This document shows, in pieces, positions 1 to 9,486 of a stretch of DNA of 50,822 nt. Position numbers and translations under genes: made by a program. This DNA comes from a virus, in the IMG/VR virus record IMGVR_UViG_3300035698_003328, positions 1 through 50,822 of that record. One strand, written 5' to 3'. The notes beneath the pieces are model-generated. The model saw only the letters and a program-made list of their open reading frames with translations, was not told where the DNA came from and did no database searches. The first letter of the stretch is position 1. Every line of letters begins with the position of its first letter.

Positions 1-127
1 GTACTCTCTTGCACAATGTAAGAGAGTTTGAGGGAGAGAAAAGACTATGCCTAATCAGGGTTTACTTTCGAAGTTTATGAAAATGTTTGGAGGATACACC
101 GGAGCTGGTACTACAGCTGGCGGGCCA
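1..127. repeat. Terminal direct repeat, left copy (circular overlap)
   Basis: Bases 1-127 are identical to 50696-50822. Exactly 127 bases is a common largest k-mer of de Bruijn assemblers, so this is most simply the overlap left on a circular or circularly permuted contig and not a biological terminal repeat. It includes one palindrome copy and the start of the gene at 47. Confidence 0.93.
3..27. repeat. 25-bp palindrome copy 1 (with 50698-50722)
   Basis: Arms ACTCTCTTGCA and TGTAAGAGAGT around a short centre, 20 bases before the start of the 401-aa gene. Consensus of the ten copies: ACTCTCTTRCAT, one base, then ATGTAAGAGAGT, usually extended by AA/TT. All other copies are listed separately; the right-end one is the same locus because of the circular overlap. 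Confidence 0.88.
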
Positions 128-1252
128 GGAGGTTTTGACCTTGGACGTGAGGTTGCTATGTGGTCTGGTGCTGGGCATTCACAAGGACCGGGAGGGATAT
201 TTAATCCAGGAACTTGGATTGCTCCTGCTGCTAAGCCGATGACTGAGAGTTTACCAACGCCGATTCCCAGCGGAAGCCAGGGGGTAGCTCTTAACTCTAG
301 TCAGGGAAACATGGGGCCTAGTAGAGACACAGCTATTGCGGAACGTCCTACTCAAAGTGGAATGGGCTATGCTCTTGAAGGAGTGTCTCCTGAGCCATCA
401 AAATTATCTGACATGATGAGTTCAGTTAATAGTTTCTTTGCTAGTCCTAATACGCAGAAAGGCTTATTGTCTTTGGCCGAGATTGTTAATCCGAAGCTGC
501 AAGGAATCTCGGATTTCGGAAAGATTATTGATAACATGAGTCAAAAGAAGGTTGTTGGAGAGACTCTTGAGGGTTTTGAAGAAGGCGGGGTTGGTGAGTT
601 GGGGAAGACTCCTACTGATTTGGATAATAAGCAGCTTATTTCACGCACAAATCAGATAGGAGAGAGTCCAGAAGATAATCCAATGGATTTTGAGTCAGAA
701 GAAAATGTGACTCTTCCAACTGGGCCTATGGATCTTGGGGGAGCTGATGCAAGTCAGATTAATTTAATTAAGACTGAGGATCTTCCACTGGAATCGGGTT
801 CATCAAATCCTCAGTTTGAGCCTCTTTCTAAAATTCTCGGTAATCCTCCGAGCGTAAGTGCTAGCAAACCAATGATGACTGAGGTTACTCCGGGTGAAAC
901 TGTTTCTGCTGCTCCTGAGGCTGTTGTGGCTCCAGTAACTGCGCCAGTTTTCAAGGCTCCTACTCGAGCAGAGATAGAAAATCAACCGGGCTATCGTGGA
1001 CCTAAGACTACTACTCAGGAAAGTACTCTTTCTAAAAATGCCCAAGACACTGCAACTGAGTTTCTCACAGCATCTTATAATAATAGAGGATCTGAGGCAT
1101 TTATAGAAATGTCTAGTAGTGAACAGCTTGACTACTTAGAACGATCTCTTCCTAACTTATATATTGATATGGATTCACAAGAGCAACTTATAACCAGGAA
1201 AAAAATTAAACAGGTTATAGATTTTTATCGTAGAAAGAGGGAAGGAGAGTAA
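47..1252 (+). CDS. Putative virion-associated protein, Gly-rich N-terminus
   Basis: 401 aa protein of unknown family. The ATG follows a GGGAGAG ribosome site. Residues 12-60 are rich in Gly/Ala and resemble the Gly-rich C-terminus of the 532-aa protein encoded just upstream on the circle (49089). The middle is acidic and low-complexity; the last ~50 residues are charged and probably helical. It is third from the end of the structural operon, before the 321-aa and 1511-aa genes, which suggests an internal or ejection protein. That role is inferred from position only. Confidence 0.8.
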   Translation: MPNQGLLSKFMKMFGGYTGAGTTAGGPGGFDLGREVAMWSGAGHSQGPGGIFNPGTWIAPAAKPMTESLPTPIPSGSQGVALNSSQGNMGPSRDTAIAERPTQSGMGYALEGVSPEPSKLSDMMSSVNSFFASPNTQKGLLSLAEIVNPKLQGISDFGKIIDNMSQKKVVGETLEGFEEGGVGELGKTPTDLDNKQLISRTNQIGESPEDNPMDFESEENVTLPTGPMDLGGADASQINLIKTEDLPLESGSSNPQFEPLSKILGNPPSVSASKPMMTEVTPGETVSAAPEAVVAPVTAPVFKAPTRAEIENQPGYRGPKTTTQESTLSKNAQDTATEFLTASYNNRGSEAFIEMSSSEQLDYLERSLPNLYIDMDSQEQLITRKKIKQVIDFYRRKREGE

Positions 1253-1253
1253 A

Positions 1254-2219
1254 ATGCCGGAAACAACTCTTAGCCAAATGATCAAAGAGATTCAGACCAC
1301 TCCGACAGGGAGGAAGATAACTAAGTTTCCTGATCCGCATGGGCTTTCTCCAACGGATTATCAGAATACTGTTAGAATGGTCAGTGACGTTGTTAATCAA
1401 CAAGAGAATGCGCCAAGGCAACAAAGGATCACAACAATACTTAATGCGCTTAAGGCACAGGAGACTCAGCAGCATAATGTAAGTACTGAAGGGATTGCTC
1501 GACAACGGGCTGATGATTATAAGAGGAGCGTTGACGCAGCTGAACGGAGAAATCAGATAACTCAAAAGCGTCAACGCTTCCTCTATGATCCAGTGGAAGT
1601 AAAGGGTCTTCCAGAACAATACGCTGGAATGCTTCCTGAAGGATTTAAAGCTCCTCTCGCATGGCAGTATAATGTGGGTGCTGCATTAACAAGAGCAAAG
1701 CATGCGTTTAAGCTTAAAAATCTGTCTGCACAGCAGGGTAATAGTATTAAAGTTTGGGCTGCAAATACAAATATGGCTAAGGATTTTACTGGAATGCTAA
1801 CGCAGCTTACCAGACTTAAGGACTCAAGTGGAAATGATTTTTGGAACTTTATGCAAACTTTTACGAAGGGGAAGTCTCAACTTAGTATAGACCTTGCGAC
1901 TCCACAAGCAAAAGCATTAATGAATGCTAAGCAGAAACAGGGTGTCATTAAGTATATAAGAGATCGAATATCTTTTTATGAGGCTAATGCTGATATGCTT
2001 CAGAAGGGAGCTCTCTCAGATATTTTTACTGAAGAAATAGTTAGGAATAAAGATCTTCTTGACTCAATTGCCACTGATCCTTATCCTAGTAAGTATTTGC
2101 CTGATGATATTAAGATAGGTGCAGAGGATGTTGAGCCTAAACCAGTGTATGAGACTGATAATCCTAGCCATGTAGATAGCATGTATGAGAGACTTATTGG
2201 AAATCTTGATGGAGAATAA
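1254..2219 (+). CDS. Putative structural protein, unknown family
   Basis: 321 aa, unrecognised. It starts one base after the preceding stop, with its ribosome site (GGGAAGGAGAG) inside the end of that gene, so the two are translationally linked. The N-terminal ~110 residues are polar and helix-rich (many Gln, Arg and Glu). The rest is mixed, without a signal peptide or membrane segment. The next gene starts two bases after its stop. Its place between two probable internal virion proteins suggests it is also packaged in the particle; I see no diagnostic motif. Confidence 0.8.
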   Translation: MPETTLSQMIKEIQTTPTGRKITKFPDPHGLSPTDYQNTVRMVSDVVNQQENAPRQQRITTILNALKAQETQQHNVSTEGIARQRADDYKRSVDAAERRNQITQKRQRFLYDPVEVKGLPEQYAGMLPEGFKAPLAWQYNVGAALTRAKHAFKLKNLSAQQGNSIKVWAANTNMAKDFTGMLTQLTRLKDSSGNDFWNFMQTFTKGKSQLSIDLATPQAKALMNAKQKQGVIKYIRDRISFYEANADMLQKGALSDIFTEEIVRNKDLLDSIATDPYPSKYLPDDIKIGAEDVEPKPVYETDNPSHVDSMYERLIGNLDGE

Positions 2220-2221
2220 CT

Positions 2222-5200
2222 ATGCCTCGAACAATGACACTTGAGGATCTTCGGAAGGATGAAGAATTCAGTTCTGCTTCTCCTGAAGATCAGCAGGAAT
2301 TAATTGGAAGAATGAGGTCCGGAGGATTTCTTGCTGATCCACCGACAGCGGTGCCGACGGCTCAGCCTGTTCAAGCTTCTCAAGCTCCTCAGACTGAACA
2401 GATCACGCCCATTAATCCAGTTCAGACTGCTGTGAAGCCTACGATTAGTCCTAATGCTCTCACTCTCGAAGACCTTCAGAATGATGAGGAATTCAGAGAC
2501 TCTTCTCCGGAGGATAAGAATAAGTTAATCGAGAAGATGAAAGCTGCAGGAATTCTTCGAGACGTGGGAACATTCGAACATTACACAAGTACGCTAATGC
2601 GTGGGATGACTGGGCTTGTTAGTGGGGCTATGCAGGGAGCGCCTTATCTGGCTAAGTCTCTTCCGAAGCCGGAAGTTTCATATGTTCATGCTGCTATGAA
2701 GGCTATGCAAAGGGAGGTTCCGGAGGAGATCAGGCCCGAAGAAACCGCAATTTTTAAAGCGGGTCAGCAGATGCATAATTTTATTCAAAAGCATTATGCG
2801 ATAGATCCAGAAGAAGCTAAGACTCTTATTTCTGAAACAGTGGGAGCAGTCGGAAGTGTAGTTGGTTTTCTTGCAATTGGAATCATTCCATATTTAGGTT
2901 CAGCATCCGCAATAGCAATGGGTGCCTTGGATAATGCTTACATGAGCCGCGTTAATGCAGCAGCGAATATGGCTCCTGAAGAGAAACAAGACGCAGCAAC
3001 GTTGTGGGGATTTGGGACTGGGATGACTGAGGCTATTCCATTCATTCGTGGGATTAAGCAGGCAGTTACACGATTCGGTGAGTCGGCATTAAAGAGGGTC
3101 TATCATGCATTAAAGAGTGGTTTTAAAGAAGAAGGTTTTCAAGAGGGAATCCAGCAAACTGCAGATAATGTAGGCGCAATTCTTCTTTATGATAAAGATC
3201 GGAAGCTCTTCCAAGATGCATTGAAGAATGCTGGAATTGGTGCAGCAATTGGTGGACTTTCTCGTGGTCTTCTTAGTGCAGTCTTTGGACATAGATGGAA
3301 GCGGGCGAGGAATATTAATGATTTGTTTGATCAGAAAGTCCTTGATCAGGCTGATGAGATTTATGCAGCTACTAATCCTGGTTCAAAAGGAAAGCCAAGT
3401 CAGACTACTTATATGAAAGGCTCTGATGGAGGGTTGGTCGATATTTCAACCGGGAACACTGAAGCGACGCAGGAAGCAATTGATGTTGAGCAGAATGAGA
3501 ATATTGCTGCGGCGGTTGAGGATTTAGCAGCGCAGAGTGGAGTTGAAGTAAGTCCTCTTATTAGTAGTATTCATAAGGCGCTTAGGGAGGGTGGATTAGA
3601 AGAGGGAGGGACTGCGACGCCTTCTCCTACTCTTCAAGAGCTAAAGGCAAAGGGTTATATTCCAATATATAGGGGTGCTGGAAAGCGTGGATATAAAGAA
3701 GTTAAGTCTACCGAAGGCGGTGTGCTTGGAGATGGAGCTTACTTTTATACAGAACCTGGGCCAGCGAGAAGCCATGCTACTACAGATGGTGGAGTTATTA
3801 CGGGATTTATTAAGTCGGAAGATGCTAAAATACGGGGTAACGTGGCTGTAGTCTCAGATCCAAGCAAGATCATAATAAGGGGGAAAATACCAGTAACGGA
3901 AACTCTGGAGGGTGGCCAAGTATGGACTGATAGAACTGATCAAGCTTTAGAAGAGGCGGGTGCTCCTCCGACTCCTCCTTCTCAATCCGGAGGACCACGA
4001 ACCTCTGGAGTTGAAGAAACTCGAGCAGCTGTTGGAACAAGTGACAAGGGTGCTCTTCCTACGTTGGCGCGTGTTCGAACGGCTGAACACATATTGAGAT
4101 GGGGTGGAGAAGAAAGCACACTTGTTTTCGAGGCTGGAAGAGATCTTATTGGAACTAAGCAACGAGACACTGGTGTATTTCTTGACCGATATTTTAAAGC
4201 AGTAAAGGGAGCCACGGATGGAGAGAAGTTTGTAACTCTGTTGGCTCTTAATAATTTTGAATCTGTTGCGGATCTTCCAGCGAATTTACAGAAGGATGAA
4301 GCTTTCGTTAAAAGATTCGAAGAGACTCGTACACTTCTTGGAGACTTCCACCAATACATGGTTGATAAAGGTCTTAAAGTTGGATATCTCCAAGCCTTTC
4401 TTCCTCATGTTATGAATGCTAAGTATTGGATTAAGGATGGTGAACGGTCTATTCCAGCTCAGTCATTGAATGAAGCTGATGCAATTCTTCGAGGTTTTAG
4501 TGATCCAAATAATACAGATCTTTTTAATCCAGATGCTAATCCTTCTATGTGGCAAGAGACATCTGTTGGTGCTGATCCTGAGATGACTCTTTCGAAAGGG
4601 AAGTTTTATAAACTCCTTGGCGATTTACAAGGCGCGGTTCGAGATGGTCAGGGGAGTGTGGAGATTCTTTCGAGCGAAGAGGTTAAGGACGTTCTCAAGG
4701 GCGTTGTTAGACCGGATTTAGGGAAGAAAAGGTTCTTCGGGAATGTTCTTGAGAGAGTTAAGGATAATCCGCATTTCATTAAAGACCTCGATACAATAAT
4801 GGAATTCTACTTTTACGGAGGAGTTACTAAAGCTGCTCAAGATCAGTATCTTACGGTTTCTAAAGAGATGCTCAGCAAGATGCCGGAGGAGAAAAGTGGG
4901 CTGAAGAAATACATCACAGATTTGTATGAACCAAAGCTCCTTGGTCATCCAAGTGATTTCGAGAAGAACGTTGCGAGATCAATTAATCGACTGAGTAATG
5001 CTAATATCAAAGGTCACAATCTTCTTCCAAGGAGAGTGCAGAATATTCTGAAAGATGTTGAGGGAGCTGATCTAAGAAACTGGGTCCGGAAGGTTAATAG
5101 AGTTCAATATTTGTTTGATCTTGGTTTTGGTGTAGTTGCCTCACTTGTGAATGCATCTCAGATTCGGAATACAATTACAATGGTTGGCTTTAATTCAACG

Positions 5201-6757
5201 ATGATTGGAGCAGCTAAAGCTATTAGGGCGAAAGCGGGGAATAAAGCCTATAAGAGAGAGCTCTCTGAAATGAAGGCTCTGACTGGGATTAGCCCATTCA
5301 CAGGAGAGGTTATTGAGCGTGGAGGTGGTGGGCAGACTTTTAAAGCTGGAATGTTTATGTTCCAGAAGATTGAAGATTTTAATAGGATGACTGCTTATTT
5401 CGCTGGAAAGAATTATGGAGAGAAGAAGACTAAGAGCGGTCGCCGTGATGCGAAGAAGATAGCAGAGAGCTTTGGTTATGATTATGGGAAGTTAGCAAAC
5501 TTAGCAGATCAGTTTAATTCGACGACTAATCCAGTTGAGAAGAATAAGATTCGTGAAGAGTATTCTAAACAACTTGGTTTTGAAATGGTTGATAAGACAC
5601 AGTTTAGAACTGGCCGTGAGAATATGCCATTTATTCTTAATAATGAGTATGTTCGCTTGATCTCACCTTACAAGGGCTTCATAGTTAAGCAGCTTGCTTT
5701 TGAAGCTCGTGTTCTTGGCGATGCATTTAGGCATCCTACTTATGGAGTTCCACGTGCCCTTAAGATGATAGCTCTGGCAAGTGCGTTAGGTGGAGCAGTG
5801 ATTAGTCCATTTATCGCTTCGATTTATCATGGAGTAGATTGGTTAGCGAAAGAGGAATTTGATTTCAGTACAGATGAGTGGCTTAAGAAACAGGGGCTTT
5901 ATGAAGGAGTCACACCAACGATTATTCATAAGTTGACTAAGACTAAACAAACAGTTGAAGGATCAATAAGGATCATGGTCCCGACGAAGCCGATTGATGT
6001 TCTCGGTCGGTTTGGGAAGACAGCGTTTTACTTAGAAGAGTATGCAAGAAATTACATGAGTGGTGTTAGCGACTTCTCAAAGATTGCGAAGAGTGATGTT
6101 AATTTAAAGAAGGCTGTTCGTCAAATTCAACCTGGAATCGTTCAGCGTCTTGTTGATGCAGTGAAGATTTTTAAGACTGGAATGTATGAGTCACCGATTA
6201 CGAAATATCCAGTTAATATTACCCCCGAAGGAGTTGAACCTGGTTCGATGGAAGCGATTAAGTATGGGGTTGGTAGACTTCTTGGAACAATGCCGAGTGA
6301 GGTTGCGAAGCATTTTGACGCGAGTGAGCAAGCGCATTTAGTCTTGGATGAGTATAGTGAAGCATATAAAGGTTTGAATAAAGCGCTCATTGCTGGTGAT
6401 TTGGATACGGTTGTACGTGCTTGGGCTGATGCACAAGATATGATTAATAGGAATATTCAAAGTCCGAACATAGAAGTAAAGCTCCGCGCTGTCATGATGG
6501 GAATGTTTCTCTATAATTGGTCAACGAGGATTTTTACTAAAAATGGTTCGTTGATGAATGAACTTATGAGGCAAAGATTTCCAAGACAGTGGACTGAATT
6601 GAAAAGCCTTGCCCCAGTTGGAAGAATGGAGTTTTTGAGGCAGCAAATGCTTAGACCTGAGAAAGAGGGAGAGGAGGGAGGCTGGACTACTACGTCCCCT
6701 CAATATAATTATGCTAATCCTCCAGCTCCTCCTTCTCGATCCGAGGAGAGTCAATAA
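2222..6757 (+). CDS. Giant internal virion/ejection protein with ART-like segment
   Basis: 1511 aa, the largest protein here. Residues 5-37 and 80-112 are a duplicated motif (TLEDL..DEEF...SPED..LI..M...G.L), probably a small helical adaptor. Hydrophobic stretches lie at about 206-237, 337-356 and 1180-1209, which suits a protein that crosses or forms a channel in membranes during ejection. Residues ~480-565 carry an YRG then GDGAYFY pattern reminiscent of ADP-ribosyltransferase-like folds, followed by a Pro-rich linker; this is a weak similarity. Large multi-domain proteins at the end of podoviral structural operons are often ejected with the DNA. Its 3' end overlaps the convergent gene at 6714 by 44 bp. 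Confidence 0.8.
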   Translation: MPRTMTLEDLRKDEEFSSASPEDQQELIGRMRSGGFLADPPTAVPTAQPVQASQAPQTEQITPINPVQTAVKPTISPNALTLEDLQNDEEFRDSSPEDKNKLIEKMKAAGILRDVGTFEHYTSTLMRGMTGLVSGAMQGAPYLAKSLPKPEVSYVHAAMKAMQREVPEEIRPEETAIFKAGQQMHNFIQKHYAIDPEEAKTLISETVGAVGSVVGFLAIGIIPYLGSASAIAMGALDNAYMSRVNAAANMAPEEKQDAATLWGFGTGMTEAIPFIRGIKQAVTRFGESALKRVYHALKSGFKEEGFQEGIQQTADNVGAILLYDKDRKLFQDALKNAGIGAAIGGLSRGLLSAVFGHRWKRARNINDLFDQKVLDQADEIYAATNPGSKGKPSQTTYMKGSDGGLVDISTGNTEATQEAIDVEQNENIAAAVEDLAAQSGVEVSPLISSIHKALREGGLEEGGTATPSPTLQELKAKGYIPIYRGAGKRGYKEVKSTEGGVLGDGAYFYTEPGPARSHATTDGGVITGFIKSEDAKIRGNVAVVSDPSKIIIRGKIPVTETLEGGQVWTDRTDQALEEAGAPPTPPSQSGGPRTSGVEETRAAVGTSDKGALPTLARVRTAEHILRWGGEESTLVFEAGRDLIGTKQRDTGVFLDRYFKAVKGATDGEKFVTLLALNNFESVADLPANLQKDEAFVKRFEETRTLLGDFHQYMVDKGLKVGYLQAFLPHVMNAKYWIKDGERSIPAQSLNEADAILRGFSDPNNTDLFNPDANPSMWQETSVGADPEMTLSKGKFYKLLGDLQGAVRDGQGSVEILSSEEVKDVLKGVVRPDLGKKRFFGNVLERVKDNPHFIKDLDTIMEFYFYGGVTKAAQDQYLTVSKEMLSKMPEEKSGLKKYITDLYEPKLLGHPSDFEKNVARSINRLSNANIKGHNLLPRRVQNILKDVEGADLRNWVRKVNRVQYLFDLGFGVVASLVNASQIRNTITMVGFNSTMIGAAKAIRAKAGNKAYKRELSEMKALTGISPFTGEVIERGGGGQTFKAGMFMFQKIEDFNRMTAYFAGKNYGEKKTKSGRRDAKKIAESFGYDYGKLANLADQFNSTTNPVEKNKIREEYSKQLGFEMVDKTQFRTGRENMPFILNNEYVRLISPYKGFIVKQLAFEARVLGDAFRHPTYGVPRALKMIALASALGGAVISPFIASIYHGVDWLAKEEFDFSTDEWLKKQGLYEGVTPTIIHKLTKTKQTVEGSIRIMVPTKPIDVLGRFGKTAFYLEEYARNYMSGVSDFSKIAKSDVNLKKAVRQIQPGIVQRLVDAVKIFKTGMYESPITKYPVNITPEGVEPGSMEAIKYGVGRLLGTMPSEVAKHFDASEQAHLVLDEYSEAYKGLNKALIAGDLDTVVRAWADAQDMINRNIQSPNIEVKLRAVMMGMFLYNWSTRIFTKNGSLMNELMRQRFPRQWTELKSLAPVGRMEFLRQQMLRPEKEGEEGGWTTTSPQYNYANPPAPPSRSEESQ

Positions 6758-7097
6758 CTCCTATCTTCGTTAGTGGACTTGTAAGTGCCTCAATCACGGC
6801 GGTTGAGGCATTTGCATTCTTACGATAGATTGAGCTGAGAGCGACTGAGATTTCATTAAAAGCATCAGCAAGTTCAAGCGGCGTTAATGAGTGTTTCTCA
6901 CAGAGCTTCTCAATCTTTGTAGTCCATTTGCGAATAGTCTTTCCAATGTTCTTAGAGGCTTGTTCAAGTGTGACTTCTGCAGAGGTAGTATAGAAGTCGC
7001 ATTTTCCTGTTTCTGGCTTATGTTCAGGGCATCGAAGAACGTGAAGGTTGATGGAAGCAGCCAAGAGTGCGATGTTATTGGATGATTCGAAGTTCAT
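6714..7097 (-). CDS. Hypothetical early protein, last gene of leftward block
   Basis: 127 aa from the ATG at 7097, preceded by GAGGAGAG. Unrecognised; mostly alpha-helical with an acidic tail and a possible Cys/His pair near residues 21-31. The frame stays open to an ATG at 7217 that also has a good site (GGGAGGG), giving 167 aa; I prefer the shorter form because the extra residues look unlike protein and a different frame has a stop right at the 7097 ribosome site. The 3' end overlaps the giant virion gene on the other strand by 44 bp, so late and early messages are antisense here. Confidence 0.7.
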   Translation of the reverse strand: MNFESSNNIALLAASINLHVLRCPEHKPETGKCDFYTTSAEVTLEQASKNIGKTIRKWTTKIEKLCEKHSLTPLELADAFNEISVALSSIYRKNANASTAVIEALTSPLTKIGVIDSPRIEKEELED

Positions 7098-7219
7098 TTT
7101 AGCTCTCCTCTTTAATGTTATTAAGTCCATCTTTGTAATCAGTGGTTGATCCATTAGATGTACCTTGTCTGGTTGACGCAGCCAAGACATATCCATACGT
7201 AGCCAACCAACGTGCATGA

Positions 7220-7768
7220 CTATTCCCTCCCCGCGCTAATAGCGTAAAATTCAACTCCTTCATACTGGACCTTGCCATGTTTGCCGCTGAGGATTAATGC
7301 GAGTTCTTCCTCATTCGTCACAAGCATGTGATCATGATCAGCAGTGAAGAAGACTCGGTGGACTGGGATGAGTTTCTGGAATTCTCCAATCTCGTCAGAG
7401 TTAACTTGAGTTAAATTGAACTCAACTTCTCCATTAGGATTACCAAGCCCAGGATCATCACTCATTACATAGACTATGCATTCTTCAGGAATGTCAACTT
7501 CAGCAAAAGATACGGTGAATTTATTAGTCTCAAATATGTAGTCTTCAAACTCATCTTTGTTTATTAATAAATCAGTTGCCTGTACACGAAGAGTTGAGTT
7601 AACAATAACACTAAACATCTTAGGTCCGAGAAATAGTCTGTCTAATCTACCAGTAGGCCAAGCATAACCATAGACTGTTCCATCGAAGAGCCAAAGTGCC
7701 ATTATTCCTGAACCACTTGTGTTCGTGATTGGTTTAAGTATTGCTTTTTGCGGAATAGGGAGATTCAT
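7220..7768 (-). CDS. Hypothetical early protein
   Basis: 182 aa, beginning MNLPIPQKAILKP. The ATG at 7768 follows TTGGAGGAAATCCAA at ideal spacing; the TTG 15 bases upstream is part of that ribosome site. Unrecognised; beta-rich with many Val/Ile/Phe alternations and an acidic middle. It overlaps the end of the coiled-coil gene upstream (7734), so it is translated with it. No catalytic motif is visible. Confidence 0.75.
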   Translation of the reverse strand: MNLPIPQKAILKPITNTSGSGIMALWLFDGTVYGYAWPTGRLDRLFLGPKMFSVIVNSTLRVQATDLLINKDEFEDYIFETNKFTVSFAEVDIPEECIVYVMSDDPGLGNPNGEVEFNLTQVNSDEIGEFQKLIPVHRVFFTADHDHMLVTNEEELALILSGKHGKVQYEGVEFYAISAGRE

Positions 7769-8291
7769 TTGGATTTCCTCCAAGGGTTTCGTAAATTTGG
7801 TTAAGGTATTCTACTAATTTGTCTAAGTCAATTCGAGCCTGTTTGGTACTAATACCTAAATTAATGTAAGAGCAAAGTTTAAGAGAAGAGGATGTAAGTC
7901 TTTTAAGATTAGGGGCTTCTGTGGAATTGGTAAGTTCATTTCTTAAGTCCTCCATTTCCATTTGAGCCACACCTAATGTGCGTATGGCATGGTCCAGTTT
8001 AGTAAGCTTAATATATTCTGCTGCATCAGATAGACATTTAAGAGAGTTATTTATTAAACATAACTTTCTTGCATCATTCTCAAACTCTCTTACATTGTGT
8101 AAGACAGTTTGTTCTTCAAACAGTGATTTATTTAGCTCGTAGTTATGATCTCTAAGAGTCTTTCTTTTCTCTTCAGCTTGCTTAATCCGCTCCATCTCAC
8201 TACGTACAAATCCCCGGACTAGTTCTTCTAATTTAACTTGGGCTTTTAGCTTCTCTATTTCTTCAGCCAATTTTAGTATTGCATCTTCCAT
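7734..8291 (-). CDS. Coiled-coil early protein
   Basis: 185 aa, starting MEDAILKLAEEIEKLKAQ with AGGAGGAAGTAAG before the ATG. The first ~70 residues have heptad-like Leu/Ile spacing and strong charge, typical of a coiled coil; the rest is also helical. Unrecognised family. A copy of the genome-wide 25-bp palindrome lies inside this gene (8084-8108) and encodes TVLHNVRE, the only copy found inside an identifiable gene. It starts just after the ATPase gene stop at 8293, so they are cotranscribed. Confidence 0.75.
   Translation of the reverse strand: MEDAILKLAEEIEKLKAQVKLEELVRGFVRSEMERIKQAEEKRKTLRDHNYELNKSLFEEQTVLHNVREFENDARKLCLINNSLKCLSDAAEYIKLTKLDHAIRTLGVAQMEMEDLRNELTNSTEAPNLKRLTSSSLKLCSYINLGISTKQARIDLDKLVEYLNQIYETLGGNPNESPYSAKSNT
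8084..8108. repeat. 25-bp palindrome copy 2 (inside a gene)
   Basis: Arms ACTCTCTTACA and TGTAAGACAGT around a short centre. The only copy inside a coding region; see copy 1 at 3-27 for the family. Confidence 0.75.
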
Positions 8292-8292
8292 C

Positions 8293-9486
8293 TTACTTCC
8301 TCCTATCAAAGACTAAAAATTTCCCACCATCCTTGACTTCTCTTCTAATCTGACCAGTTTCAACCAACCCCTGCAAGATTCTTCCTAAGAGAAGTGGGTC
8401 ACTAACATCACTGATAAATCGTTTTATAAAACTCTCATACTTAACTCCTTCTTCCTTATGTTTCTTAATAAATTCAGTCATTTCATAAACCGTATTCGCA
8501 TCCTTCGATGCTCCATAACCTCCGAACGCATGGTGCATTACTTCTTCTGCTGAACCGAGAACTGCAGCAGCGCGTTCAAAGTCCTCAAGGATAAGCTCCA
8601 TTAAGCTTGATCGAGAGGCGCTAAGAATCATGCTGATCTTAAGGAGATGAAGTGCTCGACGCTTCTCATAAGGATCAAAGATTTTGCTTTCCCTCAAATG
8701 TTCAGGGGGTTCTTGCGTTTGATACCAGTTATCGTAAGCTTTTCGATATTCTTTCGTCGCGTGGAAGTCACCTTTCATTAGTTTAATTTCATTAAGATCG
8801 CTGATTAAGCGTTTCCTAAGATCAGAGATTGATTCACTTACATCTGTATCAAAGATTGAAATTTTTCGTGCTCGATCACGAGCGTAGATGAATAGGGTTC
8901 GGCTTGTGAATCCGCCTTCGATAGAGGAGCGTGGAAGGCTTTCACGAATTAAAGTCGGCGTTGTTGCGCCAATTAATGTGAGCCAGCCATTATAAACTTC
9001 CTCCTTTCCTCGTCCGATAGTTTCGTAGTCTCGATGATCCGGGCAATCATATAAGTCACATAGAACATCGAGCAACTCACCCTCTTGTCTTCGAAGGAAG
9101 ACGGTTAATTCTTCGCTGAAAATTGTCATTGAGCTGTGTTCAATCTGCTCTCCGCTTGGCATTGAAACATTCTCACGAGTTTGAGTTAGCTGGAGGAATA
9201 GTGCCTGCAATGATCCGGAGGTTGACGCAAGATTTACTCCAACACTGTCGAGCATTAGTTTAATCGGCTTAAGAGCAGTTCCTTTCCGCGCTCCCGAAGG
9301 CCCAACAAGAACGAGGAAGAGATTTGGGTAGATTACTAAGTCAGGTGAAAAATAAAGTCGGCATTTTCTCTGTAGAGCACTCGCAATGCATGCTATTCCT
9401 GCCCAGGCTCTAAAGAGATCAGAGCTTTCTGAGTTCTTCGTATATATTAGATAGTTGCTTAGCCAATCCTTCAGAGTTCGAGGCAT
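8293..9486 (-). CDS. DUF3987-like ATPase, putative replicative helicase
   Basis: 397 aa. Residues 62-70 read GPSGARKGT, a Walker A variant typical of DUF3987/YfjI-type P-loop proteins, and 120-127 MTIFSEEL looks like Walker B. The C-terminal ~80 residues resemble a winged-helix (final segment on switching and residue pairs like GRILQGLVETGQIRREV). Such proteins sit beside phage DNA polymerases and are thought to act as helicases or primase-helicases; no separate helicase or primase is visible in this genome. The start overlaps the polymerase gene end by 68 bp and has AAGGAGG upstream. The call rests on motifs and context. Confidence 0.75.
   Translation of the reverse strand: MPRTLKDWLSNYLIYTKNSESSDLFRAWAGIACIASALQRKCRLYFSPDLVIYPNLFLVLVGPSGARKGTALKPIKLMLDSVGVNLASTSGSLQALFLQLTQTRENVSMPSGEQIEHSSMTIFSEELTVFLRRQEGELLDVLCDLYDCPDHRDYETIGRGKEEVYNGWLTLIGATTPTLIRESLPRSSIEGGFTSRTLFIYARDRARKISIFDTDVSESISDLRKRLISDLNEIKLMKGDFHATKEYRKAYDNWYQTQEPPEHLRESKIFDPYEKRRALHLLKISMILSASRSSLMELILEDFERAAAVLGSAEEVMHHAFGGYGASKDANTVYEMTEFIKKHKEEGVKYESFIKRFISDVSDPLLLGRILQGLVETGQIRREVKDGGKFLVFDRRK

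Noticed and set aside
1-127. Biological direct terminal repeat of 127 bp
   Set aside because: The length is exactly a common assembler k-mer and it begins and ends at arbitrary points in a gene, so it is more likely a circular overlap.
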